Numbered from the stretch's first letter, positions 1 to 6,070 are shown. The stretch: DNA of 6,392 bases from Alkanindiges sp. (GCA_030152125.1 JASLIR010000476.1:1-6392), one strand, 5' to 3'. Translations and numbers: made by a program. Notes: generated from the sequence alone by a model not told the origin.

Positions 1-1310
1 TTGTACTGAATGCTGCCGCGTTCCGCCAGCTGGGTAGCGCAGACAAACGCCTGACCCCATAAAGGCTCCACCAGGCCATAGGCAATGCCACGGTGTTGCA
101 CGCATTCACCCACCGCATACACACGCGGGTCAAAGGTTTGCATGATGTCATTGACAATCACACCGCGTTCGCATTGCAGGCCAGCGGATTTAGCGAGGTC
201 TACATTGGGGCGAATACCGACTGCCATTACCACCAGATCAGCCGGAATTTCCGTACCATCTTTCAGCCTAATACCAGTCACGCGTGTTTCGCCCTGAATC
301 ATTTCGGTTTGTGCATTCAGTTCAATGCGCATGCCGCGTTTTTCCAGGGTCTGTTTCAGCATATCCGCTGCCACATGATCCAGCTGGCGTTCCATCAGGC
401 GATCCATCAGGTGAATAACAGTAACATTCATGCCACGCTTGTTCAGGCCGTGCGCTGCTTCCAGTCCCAGTAGGCCACCACCAATCACCACCGCATTTTT
501 GTATTGATTGGAGGCATCAATCATTTTGTTGATGTCATACACATCACGGAAAGTTGTCACACCTTCCAGTTCCTTGCCGGGCAGTGGCAGTACGACCGGG
601 TTGGAACCGGTTGCAATCACCAGACGGTCATACGAGGTGGTATAGCCGGATTTGGCAATTACCAGGCGGCGTTTGCGGTCAATCTGCACTACTTCATCAC
701 CGGCTTTAAAGGTGATATTGCGTTCGGCATACCAGCTGTGCGGGTGCAGCATGATGTCTTCCAGTTTTTTCTCACCGGAAAGCACTGGCGACAGCATGAT
801 GCGGTTGTAGTTACCGTGCGGTTCGGCACCGAATACTTCAATCTCGTACATATCCGGCGCAATTTCCAGCAGTTCTTCCAGCATGCGCATGCCAGCCAGG
901 CCGTTGCCAATCATCACCAGACGCGATTTTTCTTCGCGTACCTGCGGAGTAGTGATATAGGTTTTTTGTGGTTCGCTGCCCACAAAAACCATGTTGTCCA
1001 CCACTTGTACCGGATAAGCCGGTACAAAGAACTGGGCATCCTCAATACAGCGGCCAGTAGCCAGGCTGTAATGCTGCTTGTAGATAGGCGAGGCGACTAC
1101 ACGTTCACCCTGCAGGTCACCCACAATACCGCGTGATAGCACGTTGGCATTGCTGGCCGGGTCAAAGTTACCAATCGCGTATACGCGGTCGTCCTGACGC
1201 ATACGGAAAATTGCGACCTGTTGGCCATTAACCAGTGCACACGCACCAGTGTCAGGAGCAATGTCACTCAGGGGGCAGATTTCAATCCAAGTTTTAGCCA
1301 TTTGATTCAT
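1..1310 (-). CDS. nirD: NirD domain fused to an FAD-dependent NAD(P)H oxidoreductase module (partial, C-terminus off the left edge)
   Basis: Translating the minus strand from 1310 to the window edge gives 436 codons without a stop. Residues 1-112 are a NirD-type small subunit of assimilatory nitrite reductase (CALVNGQQVAIFR near 24-36, VLSRGIVGD near 57-65, ASPIYKQHYSLATGRCIED near 73-91). As is known for NirD, this Rieske-like fold lacks the Cys/His iron-sulfur ligands. After a linker of about 20 residues, residues 131-436 form a pyridine nucleotide-disulfide oxidoreductase module: GNGLAG FAD motif at 135-140, GGGLLGLEAA NAD(P)H motif at 277-286, and YAVGEC FAD motif at 398-403. NirD is normally a separate protein of about 108 residues. 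Inference: the FAD half is an electron-transfer unit for nitrite reductase or for a nitrate reductase encoded further left, like the NasC/NasB flavoproteins. Whether a BFD-like [2Fe-2S] domain follows cannot be seen. It starts 10 bases after the nirB stop. The first ATG (1310) is preferred over a second at 1301 because of the spacing to GAGGT. The symbol applies to the N-terminal domain only. Confidence 0.92.
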   Translation of the reverse strand, partial: MNQMAKTWIEICPLSDIAPDTGACALVNGQQVAIFRMRQDDRVYAIGNFDPASNANVLSRGIVGDLQGERVVASPIYKQHYSLATGRCIEDAQFFVPAYPVQVVDNMVFVGSEPQKTYITTPQVREEKSRLVMIGNGLAGMRMLEELLEIAPDMYEIEVFGAEPHGNYNRIMLSPVLSGEKKLEDIMLHPHSWYAERNITFKAGDEVVQIDRKRRLVIAKSGYTTSYDRLVIATGSNPVVLPLPGKELEGVTTFRDVYDINKMIDASNQYKNAVVIGGGLLGLEAAHGLNKRGMNVTVIHLMDRLMERQLDHVAADMLKQTLEKRGMRIELNAQTEMIQGETRVTGIRLKDGTEIPADLVVMAVGIRPNVDLAKSAGLQCERGVIVNDIMQTFDPRVYAVGECVQHRGIAYGLVEPLWGQAFVCATQLAERGSIQY

Positions 1311-1317
1311 GCTGCTT

Positions 1318-1322
1318 ACCTC
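1318..1322 (-). promoter_or_regulatory. Ribosome binding site of the NirD fusion, overlapping the nirB stop
   Basis: GAGGT on the minus strand lies 7 bases before the ATG at 1310. Its first two bases are the last two of the nirB TGA stop (1323-1321), so termination of nirB and initiation of the next gene are physically coupled. The spacing decides the start: the alternative in-frame ATG at 1301 would be 16 bases away. Confidence 0.7.
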
Positions 1323-3858
1323 ACACTTGCTCTAACACGGGAATACGTTTACGCGCCTGGCGCTCTTGTTCATTGATTGGGCGGATTTGTCCACGCTCTT
1401 CTACAAATTCAATGTTTTCATCAACTTTACTGCTGTTAACGAAGGTACGGAAACGCTGGCGAACTTCCGGCTTGGTCACTGCATTTTTCCATTCGTCTTC
1501 ATAGGTTGTCACAATATGCGCCATTTCGGCTTCCAGCTCGGCGCCAATGCCTAGTGAGTCTTCAAGGATGACTTCTTTCAGGTAATCCAGGCCACCTTCC
1601 AGGTTGTCGCGCCATACACTGGTACGTTGCAGGCGGTCCGCAGTACGGATGTAGAACATATAGAAGCGGTCAATGTAGCGCACCAGGTCTTCAGTACTTA
1701 AGTCACCTGCCAGCAGCTCGGCATGGCGTGGCTTCATCCCACCGTTACCACATACATACAGGTTCCAGCCTTTTTCGGTGGCAATAATACCCACGTCCTT
1801 ACCCTGGGCTTCCGCACATTCACGGGTACAGCCGGATACTGCCATTTTCAGCTTGTGCGGGGAGCGCAGGCCCTTGTAGCGGTTTTCCAGGTCAATCGCC
1901 AGTTTTACCGAATCACCCACACCATAGCGGCACCAGGTACTGCCTACACAGGATTTTACCGTACGCAACGATTTACCGTAGGCATGACCAGACTCAAAGC
2001 CTGCTTCAATCAGCTCTTCCCAGATGATGGGTAGTTGATGCACTTGGGCACCAAACAGGTCGATACGCTGACCACCGGTAATTTTGGTATACAGGCCGTA
2101 TTTCTTGGCAATCTGACCAATCACAATCAGGCCGTCCGGGCTAATTTCACCACCGGCAATACGCGGTACAATGGAGTAACTGCCATCTTTCTGGATGTTA
2201 CCCATAAAGTAGTCGTTACTGTCCTGCAGGCCAGCATGTTCCGGTTTCAGGATAAAGTCGTTCCAGCAGGAGGCCAGAATATTAGCCGCAGCAGGCTTGC
2301 AAATGTCGCAACCCAGGCCTTTGCCATGCTTGTGCAGCAATGTTTCGAAGCTCTGGATTTTGCCTACACGTACCAGGTGATACAGCTCCTGACGCGAGTA
2401 CGGGAAGTGCTCACAAATGTGGTTGTTAACCGTAACACCCTGACGCTTCAGTTCGGATTTTAATACCTGCGTTACCAGTGGCGCACAACCGCCACAGGAG
2501 CTGGCTGCCTTGGTGCATTTTTTCAGGCTGCCCAGTGTGGTGTTGCCAGCAGCAATGGCACCGCACAGGTCGGCTTTGGAGACGTTGTTACAGGAACACA
2601 AAATGGCAGAGTCGGGCAGCAGGTCTACACCGGCACCACCAGATGCTTTAGGCGCATTGCCGGTCGCTGGCAAAATCAGGCTTTCCGGTTGTTCCGGTAA
2701 ATCCATGCCATTTAACATCATTTGCAGCAGGTCGCCGTATTCCGCAGCTTCACCCACCAGTACTGCACCCAGCAGTCTGGTTTTGTCCTTGCTCACTACC
2801 AGCTTTTTATAAACCTGTTTGGTTTCATCACAGAACTGATAGGCCAGGCTGTCCGGGGTCATGGCATGCGCATCACCAATGGAGGCAACGTCCACACCCA
2901 TCAGCTTCAGCTTGGTGCTCATGTCGGCACCCTGGAAGGTTTTAGCGGCATTGCCCTGCATATGCTCGGAGGCAATACGTGCCATGTCGTAACCAGGGGC
3001 AACCAGACCAAAAATCTTGTTATCCCACAGCGCACACTCACCAATGGCGTAAATGTCGTGGTCAGACGTCTGGCAGTAATCGTTAATCACGATACCACCA
3101 CGTTCGCCGATGGCCAGGCCGGATTGACGTGCCAGTTCATCACGCGGACGGATACCGGCAGAAAACACGATCATGTCGGTTTCAAGGTTGCTGCCATCAG
3201 CAAAGTTCATTTTGTGGAATGCAGCATCGCCATCTACAATTTCTGTGGTGGCTTTCTGAGTGTGTACCTTAACGCCCAGCTCTTCAATTTTCTTGCGCAG
3301 TACACGGCCACCACCATCGTCAATCTGTACCGCCATCAGGCGTGGGGCAAATTCGACCACGTGGGTTTGTACCCCCAGGTCTTTTAATGCCTTGGCCGCT
3401 TCCAGACCCAGCAGGCCGCCACCAATCACCACACCGCTCTTGGCGTTCAGGCTGGCTGCACGCATGGCGTCCAGGTCTTCAATGGTGCGGTATACAAAGC
3501 AGTTATTACGGTCTTTACCAGGCAGTGGTGGTACAAACGGGTAGGAGCCTGTAGCCAGTACCAGCTTGTCATAATCCAGCACATCACCGGCAGCCGTGGT
3601 TACTGTTTTGTTGTCACGGTCAATCGACACTGCCTTGGTGTTCAGGTGCAGGGCAATGCCATAGGCATCGGCAAAATCGTGGCGCGCCAGCAGCAGGTCA
3701 TCTGCAGACTTACCGGAAAAGTATTCGGTTAAATGGACGCGGTCATAGGCTGGACGTGGTTCTTCCGCAAGTACGGTAATTTCCACATCTGGCGCATCTA
3801 CTAAACTTTCAATTAATTTGTGGCCTACCATGCCATGGCCAATCACTACTACTTTCAT
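1321..3858 (-). CDS. nirB: Assimilatory nitrite reductase [NAD(P)H] large subunit
   Basis: This cytoplasmic enzyme reduces nitrite to ammonium with six electrons from NAD(P)H. Domains in order: an FAD/NAD(P)H oxidoreductase module at about 1-400 (GHGMVG at 7-12, GGGLLGLEAA at 146-155, YAIGEC at 270-275); a BFD-like [2Fe-2S] domain with C421, C423, C455 and C458; then ferredoxin-like and siroheme/[4Fe-4S] sulfite/nitrite reductase domains to the C-terminus. The siroheme-cluster signature is complete: C637-x5-C643 and C677-x3-C681, with the last Cys expected to bridge cluster and siroheme. At 845 residues it matches the usual NirB length (E. coli about 847), so it is intact. GGAG lies 8 bases before the ATG. 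It sits 30 bases after the nitrate transporter gene and 10 bases before the NirD fusion, so the three are probably co-transcribed. The nitrogen-assimilation context and sigma-54 promoter favour an assimilatory role over the fermentative nitrite-detoxifying role of E. coli NirBD. Confidence 0.96.
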   Translation of the reverse strand: MKVVVIGHGMVGHKLIESLVDAPDVEITVLAEEPRPAYDRVHLTEYFSGKSADDLLLARHDFADAYGIALHLNTKAVSIDRDNKTVTTAAGDVLDYDKLVLATGSYPFVPPLPGKDRNNCFVYRTIEDLDAMRAASLNAKSGVVIGGGLLGLEAAKALKDLGVQTHVVEFAPRLMAVQIDDGGGRVLRKKIEELGVKVHTQKATTEIVDGDAAFHKMNFADGSNLETDMIVFSAGIRPRDELARQSGLAIGERGGIVINDYCQTSDHDIYAIGECALWDNKIFGLVAPGYDMARIASEHMQGNAAKTFQGADMSTKLKLMGVDVASIGDAHAMTPDSLAYQFCDETKQVYKKLVVSKDKTRLLGAVLVGEAAEYGDLLQMMLNGMDLPEQPESLILPATGNAPKASGGAGVDLLPDSAILCSCNNVSKADLCGAIAAGNTTLGSLKKCTKAASSCGGCAPLVTQVLKSELKRQGVTVNNHICEHFPYSRQELYHLVRVGKIQSFETLLHKHGKGLGCDICKPAAANILASCWNDFILKPEHAGLQDSNDYFMGNIQKDGSYSIVPRIAGGEISPDGLIVIGQIAKKYGLYTKITGGQRIDLFGAQVHQLPIIWEELIEAGFESGHAYGKSLRTVKSCVGSTWCRYGVGDSVKLAIDLENRYKGLRSPHKLKMAVSGCTRECAEAQGKDVGIIATEKGWNLYVCGNGGMKPRHAELLAGDLSTEDLVRYIDRFYMFYIRTADRLQRTSVWRDNLEGGLDYLKEVILEDSLGIGAELEAEMAHIVTTYEDEWKNAVTKPEVRQRFRTFVNSSKVDENIEFVEERGQIRPINEQERQARKRIPVLEQV

Positions 3859-3888
3859 AATATTTACTCCAAAAGATGACGTATTTGG

Positions 3889-5235
3889 TTAGGCTAATTG
3901 CTGCTTTTCAAGGTTCATGGCTTCACGGGTAGCCAGTGCCTCTTCAAACAGCTGTTGTTCTTTTGCCTTGTGCTCTGGCGAGAAACGAACCAGCAGGACG
4001 CATACTGCGGTTAGCATTACCAGCACACCAATCACCACCAGTGCGCTTTGCGTGTCTACCATGCCCTTGAGCAGGAAACCGGCCGCTACCGCACCAACGT
4101 TGCCACCTGCACCAATAATGCCGGCAACGCCACCTAGGGAATTACGATCTATGAATGGCACCAGTGCGTAGGTTGCACCACAGGCCATGTGAGTAAACAA
4201 GCCGAAGAATGTCATGGCGACAATGGCCAGCAGGACAGTATTCATGTTGGCAAATATCAGCAGGCCAAGGCCTTCCAGCAGGATAAATACGAACAGCAGC
4301 AGGGTACGGCCATCCAGTCCTTTAGTTACTGCGTATTTATCGGACAGATAACCACCCAGTGCGCGGGCAAACAGGGCCAGCAAACCAAAGATACCTGCGG
4401 CAAGGCCGGCTTCTTTCAGGCTTAGGCCAAAGCTGTCTACATAATAGGTTGCCGCAATGTTGTGAATAAAGATTTCCACACCAAAACAGGCACCATAAGA
4501 CAGGAACAGTAACCATACGCGATAGTTTTTACCCGCGGTTTTTAAAACATCCCAGCCGCCTTTTTTACCGCTGCCCACTTCAATACCTTGTGCACGCAGT
4601 TCCTTATAGTTGCCTTCCGGGCAGTCCTGGGTAAATTTCCAGTACATCACACCCACAATCAGCATCAGCGCGCCAGGGATCAGCAGGGAGATTCTCCAGC
4701 CCATGGTTTGCTTTACACCGAACATCACAATAGCTGCCAGAATAAAAGGCATGATGGCCTGGGTAGCACCACCACCGGCATTACCCCAGCCAGCGGACGC
4801 TGCATTGGCAGTGCCTACCACGTTAGGAGCAAACATGACAGATGTATGATATTGGGTGATGACGAAGCTGGCACCGATAGCGCCAATCAGCATGCGGAAG
4901 AACAGGAAGGATTCGTAGCTTTGTGCTGCAGCAACGCCGAATACCGGAATGCTACCGAGCAGTAACAGGGCGGTGTAGGTTTTGCGTGGGCCAAAACGGT
5001 CAGCCATCGGACCAACAATCAGGCGCACCAGAATGGTAATGGCTACAGCTGCAATGTTGATGTTAGCGATTTGATCTTTGGTCAGGTGAAACTCACCCTT
5101 GATGACTGGCATTAATGGTGCACAGGCAAACCAGGCGAAGAAACAGACAAAGAAAGCCAGCCAGCTTAAGTGGAATGCGCGCATGGCTGGGGTTTTAAAA
5201 CTAAATAGGTCGATGGATGTAGCTTTTGCCGACAT
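3889..5235 (-). CDS. Nitrate/nitrite transporter, MFS superfamily, NNP family (NarK/NasA/NrtP type)
   Basis: This 448-residue inner-membrane protein with about 12 predicted helices imports nitrate and/or nitrite. Both NNP nitrate-signature motifs are visible: GWGNAGGGATQ at 149-159 in TM5 and GVAGIIGAGGNVGA at 369-382 in TM11. The two substrate-binding arginines known from NarK-type proteins are plausibly R71 in TM2 (VRLIVGPMADRFG, which also carries the MFS loop motif) and R291 in TM8 (LFARALGGYLSDKY). A cytoplasmic loop spans about 199-238, and the polar C-terminal tail runs from about 418. Length fits bacterial nitrate/nitrite porters. AGGAG lies 8 bases before the chosen ATG. It is the first gene after the sigma-54 promoter and precedes nirB by 30 bases, so it most likely supplies substrate for assimilation. 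Sequence alone does not separate nitrate from nitrite preference or proton symport from exchange. Several unrelated symbols (nasA, narK, nrtP) are used for this family, so none is assigned. Confidence 0.94.
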   Translation of the reverse strand: MSAKATSIDLFSFKTPAMRAFHLSWLAFFVCFFAWFACAPLMPVIKGEFHLTKDQIANINIAAVAITILVRLIVGPMADRFGPRKTYTALLLLGSIPVFGVAAAQSYESFLFFRMLIGAIGASFVITQYHTSVMFAPNVVGTANAASAGWGNAGGGATQAIMPFILAAIVMFGVKQTMGWRISLLIPGALMLIVGVMYWKFTQDCPEGNYKELRAQGIEVGSGKKGGWDVLKTAGKNYRVWLLFLSYGACFGVEIFIHNIAATYYVDSFGLSLKEAGLAAGIFGLLALFARALGGYLSDKYAVTKGLDGRTLLLFVFILLEGLGLLIFANMNTVLLAIVAMTFFGLFTHMACGATYALVPFIDRNSLGGVAGIIGAGGNVGAVAAGFLLKGMVDTQSALVVIGVLVMLTAVCVLLVRFSPEHKAKEQQLFEEALATREAMNLEKQQLA

Positions 5236-5264
5236 TCTCGCAACTCCTGAAACTAAGCTAAGCT

Positions 5265-5298
5265 GTTTAAGCGTTTCGGTATAGTGAAACTGCTAAAC
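5265..5298 (-). other. Imperfect 12-bp stem-loop in the operon leader
   Basis: Read on the minus strand, the 5' arm is GTTTA-GC-A-GTTTC and the 3' arm is GAAAC-GC-T-TAAAC, around an 8-base loop ACTATACC. This gives 5+2+5 base pairs with one bulged A and one bulged T. It lies about 30 bases upstream of the transporter start codon and abuts the hairpin at 5299-5312. It is AT-rich and has no following T-run, so it is unlikely to be a terminator. Confidence 0.45.
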
Positions 5299-5312
5299 CT
5301 CTTACAGAAGAG
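5299..5312 (-). other. Short stem-loop (CTCTT-CTGT-AAGAG) in the operon leader
   Basis: This is a perfect 5-bp inverted repeat with a 4-base loop on the minus strand, or 4 bp with a 6-base loop TCTGTA if the closing pair opens. It touches the larger stem-loop at 5265-5298, giving a tandem pair in the leader. The hexaloop version has G at position 4 but T, not A, at position 1, so it is only a partial match to ANTAR-target loops. Confidence 0.35.
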
Positions 5313-5375
5313 CGGGCGTCTTTGACCGCGGGTATTTTGCGCATGCTCTGCGGTGATCATGCTTGTTTTATCTAA

Positions 5376-5391
5376 TGCAAACACTATGCCA
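5376..5391 (-). promoter_or_regulatory. Sigma-54 (RpoN) -24/-12 promoter of the nitrate assimilation operon
   Basis: The minus strand reads TGGCATAGTGTTTGCA. Against the consensus TGGCAC-N5-TTGCW this has the invariant GG and GC at exactly the required spacing and only one mismatch (T for C at the sixth base of the -24 element). The predicted start is 12 bases downstream of the -12 C, near 5364-5365, about 130 bases before the transporter ATG. Nitrate assimilation operons of many proteobacteria are sigma-54 and NtrC dependent, so position and context agree. Confidence 0.75.
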
Positions 5392-5452
5392 ATTATTTAA
5401 TATATTGTTTTATATTAAGTTAGTATTTTATTCTGCATCTTTGAATTGTTAA

Positions 5453-5469
5453 TGCACTGTAATGATCCA
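5453..5469. promoter_or_regulatory. Candidate NtrC enhancer site, promoter-proximal
   Basis: The plus strand reads TGCACTGTAATGATCCA. Against the NtrC dyad TGCACC-N5-GGTGCA the left half matches 5 of 6 and the right half 4 of 6. Its centre is about 96 bases upstream of the predicted sigma-54 start, within the usual range for an enhancer. Short degenerate sites occur by chance, so this rests mainly on position. Confidence 0.35.
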
Positions 5470-5482
5470 CTCTGCCGCTTAA

Positions 5483-5499
5483 ATATTCGGCCAGAATAT
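5483..5499. promoter_or_regulatory. 17-bp dyad ATATTC-GGCCA-GAATAT, possible operator
   Basis: This is a perfect 6-bp inverted repeat around a 5-base spacer, located between the two NtrC-like sites in the divergent control region. The arms do not match NtrC, ModE, FNR or NarL consensus sequences that I recognise. It could bind another dimeric regulator of either transcription unit, or be chance in an AT-rich region. Confidence 0.3.
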
Positions 5500-5506
5500 G
5501 CCGTTG

Positions 5507-5523
5507 TGCACTATAAAAATGCC
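5507..5523. promoter_or_regulatory. Candidate NtrC enhancer site, promoter-distal
   Basis: The plus strand reads TGCACTATAAAAATGCC. It matches the NtrC dyad at TGCAC in the left half and TGC in the right half. Its centre is about 150 bases upstream of the predicted sigma-54 start and 54 bases (about five helical turns) from the proximal candidate, which would suit cooperative binding on one DNA face. It also lies 89 bases before the ModE-like gene, so bound protein could influence that gene too. Confidence 0.4.
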
Positions 5524-5544
5524 TGTGGTTGCGGATTAACCGGG

Positions 5545-5574
5545 TGTAGGTCTGCTAGACGGGGGACTGATAAT
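5545..5574 (+). promoter_or_regulatory. Weak candidate promoter for the ModE-like gene
   Basis: GATAAT at 5569-5574 resembles a sigma-70 -10 box (5 of 6). An 18-base spacer separates it from TGTAGG at 5545-5550, a poor -35 box. It would start transcription about 30 bases before the gene. No better-placed pair was found in the divergent region. The TATAAA at 5512-5517 lacks a usable -35 partner. Confidence 0.22.
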
Positions 5575-5598
5575 TAATGTTAGTATGCCATCGTATTC

Positions 5599-5606
5599 AG
5601 GAGAGG
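5599..5606 (+). promoter_or_regulatory. Ribosome binding site fixing the ModE-like start
   Basis: AGGAGAGG lies 5-12 bases before the ATG at 5612. The in-frame ATG at 5585, 27 bases upstream, has no purine-rich Shine-Dalgarno sequence before it, so 5612 is the supported start. Confidence 0.7.
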
Positions 5607-5611
5607 CCCAG

Positions 5612-5983
5612 ATGTCAGATAGCCCGGTTACACAACAGCAGGTTTCCCTAAGGTTAAGGGTATTACAGCAAACAACCATTGCATTTGGGCCCGGCAAAGC
5701 GGATTTGCTGGAGGCAATTAGCAGTACCGGATCAATTTCTCAGGCTGCCAAAAAAATGGGCATGAGCTACCGCCGTGCCTGGCAGCTGGTCACTACCATG
5801 AACCAGTGTTTTTTGTCCCCGCTGGTGGAAACACAAACTGGTGGTAGTCATGGTGGGGGCGCACTGGTGACACCCTTAGGGCAGGATGTACTGGCTTTGT
5901 ATAGGCAAATGGAACAGGCTGCACTGGCTGCTACACAACCGCTTTACCAGCAGATTTCGCAACATTTAGTTCCTCACGAATAG
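5612..5983 (+). CDS. ModE-like winged-helix DNA-binding regulator, single domain
   Basis: This 123-residue protein resembles the N-terminal DNA-binding domain of the molybdate regulator ModE. The helix-turn-helix spans about 26-64 (GPGKADLLEAI at 26-36, then SISQAAKKMGMSYRRAW at 41-57). A glycine-rich wing follows at about 72-90 (VETQTGGSHGGGALVTPLG). A helix at about 91-118 probably dimerises. Full ModE is about 260 residues, with two molybdate-binding Mop/TOBE-like domains at the C-terminus. Here the frame stops before any such domain, so metal sensing, if present, must come from elsewhere. Short ModE-type proteins of this size are known, so this need not be a truncation. It is divergent from the nitrate operon and 177 bases upstream of modA, which suggests control of molybdate uptake and perhaps of nitrate assimilation. 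The start at 5612 was chosen over 5585 for its ribosome binding site. Confidence 0.85.
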   Translation: MSDSPVTQQQVSLRLRVLQQTTIAFGPGKADLLEAISSTGSISQAAKKMGMSYRRAWQLVTTMNQCFLSPLVETQTGGSHGGGALVTPLGQDVLALYRQMEQAALAATQPLYQQISQHLVPHE

Positions 5984-6011
5984 ACCTTCATTAGTATAGG
6001 TTTTCGTTGCA

Positions 6012-6018
6012 TATAGCG
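6012..6018. promoter_or_regulatory. ModE-like half-site TATAGCG, upstream
   Basis: TATAGCG on the plus strand reads CGCTATA on the minus strand, like the CGnTATAT half of the E. coli ModE operator. It is the exact inverse of the half-site at 6062-6068. No convincing second half lies at normal operator spacing beside it, so this is tentative. Confidence 0.25.
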
Positions 6019-6041
6019 GCGCAGGAATATTTTATTTATCG

Positions 6042-6070
6042 TTGTGTTTCTAAAAATATTACGCTATAAA
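6042..6070 (+). promoter_or_regulatory. Candidate sigma-70 promoter of modA
   Basis: TTGTGT (6042-6047) is followed after exactly 17 bases by TATAAA (6065-6070), a 5 of 6 match to the -10 consensus. The -35 matches TTG and little more. Transcription would begin near 6077, giving a leader of about 84 bases before the modA ATG. The -10 box overlaps the ModE-like half-site at 6062-6068, as expected for a promoter repressed by a ModE protein. Confidence 0.45.
6062..6068. promoter_or_regulatory. ModE-like half-site CGCTATA overlapping the modA -10 box
   Basis: CGCTATA matches the CGnTATA core of a ModE half-operator and shares TATA with the candidate -10 element at 6065-6070. Occupancy would block RNA polymerase, the known way ModE represses modABC in E. 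coli. The matching half at normal spacing is not evident downstream, so a functional site is unproven. Confidence 0.3.

Larger units (their letters stand above)
5236..5364 (-). promoter_or_regulatory. Structured 5' leader of the nitrate assimilation operon
   Basis: With transcription starting near 5364-5365, as the -24/-12 promoter predicts, the transporter mRNA has an untranslated leader of about 130 nt. In minus-strand sense it contains: a possible 5-bp stem GCATG/CATGC with a 12-nt loop (5362-5341) at the very 5' end; CTCTT-CTGT-AAGAG (5312-5299); and, directly adjacent, a 12-bp stem-loop with two one-base bulges (5298-5265). CUUCUG (5310-5305) could instead pair with the ribosome-binding CAGGAG (5249-5244). 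No clear intrinsic terminator with a U-run follows. Leaders of nitrate assimilation operons are known targets of ANTAR antiterminators (NasR, NasT) that bind paired hairpins with hexaloops. Here the loops do not clearly match that motif, so this role is only a possibility. Confidence 0.4.

Noticed and set aside
504..1136. Plus-strand open frame of 210 codons.
   Set aside because: It lies wholly antisense to the well-supported NirD-oxidoreductase fusion. Its translation shows no recognisable domain, and it reflects the codon bias of the opposite strand.
2722..3387. Plus-strand open frame of 221 codons.
   Set aside because: It is antisense to the FAD module of nirB, has no recognisable motif, and no promoter or ribosome binding site that would support it.
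3859..3888. Possible internal promoter or terminator between the transporter gene and nirB.
   Set aside because: The 30-base gap contains only the nirB ribosome binding site, with no hairpin or promoter boxes.
4588..4965. Plus-strand open frame of 125 codons opposite the nitrate transporter.
   Set aside because: It is antisense to conserved transporter sequence, including the nitrate signature region. The composition is typical of a shadow frame.
5253..5264. Direct repeat CTAAG CTAAG next to the transporter ribosome binding site.
   Set aside because: Two five-base copies are too short to support a function, and no further copies occur nearby.
5265..5312. Reading the leader stem-loops as an intrinsic terminator.
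   Set aside because: The stems are AT-rich and not followed by a T-run on the minus strand.
5585..5611. Earlier ATG at 5585 as the start of the ModE-like gene.
   Set aside because: It has no Shine-Dalgarno sequence before it, whereas AGGAGAGG is well placed before the ATG at 5612. The nine extra residues add nothing to the domain.
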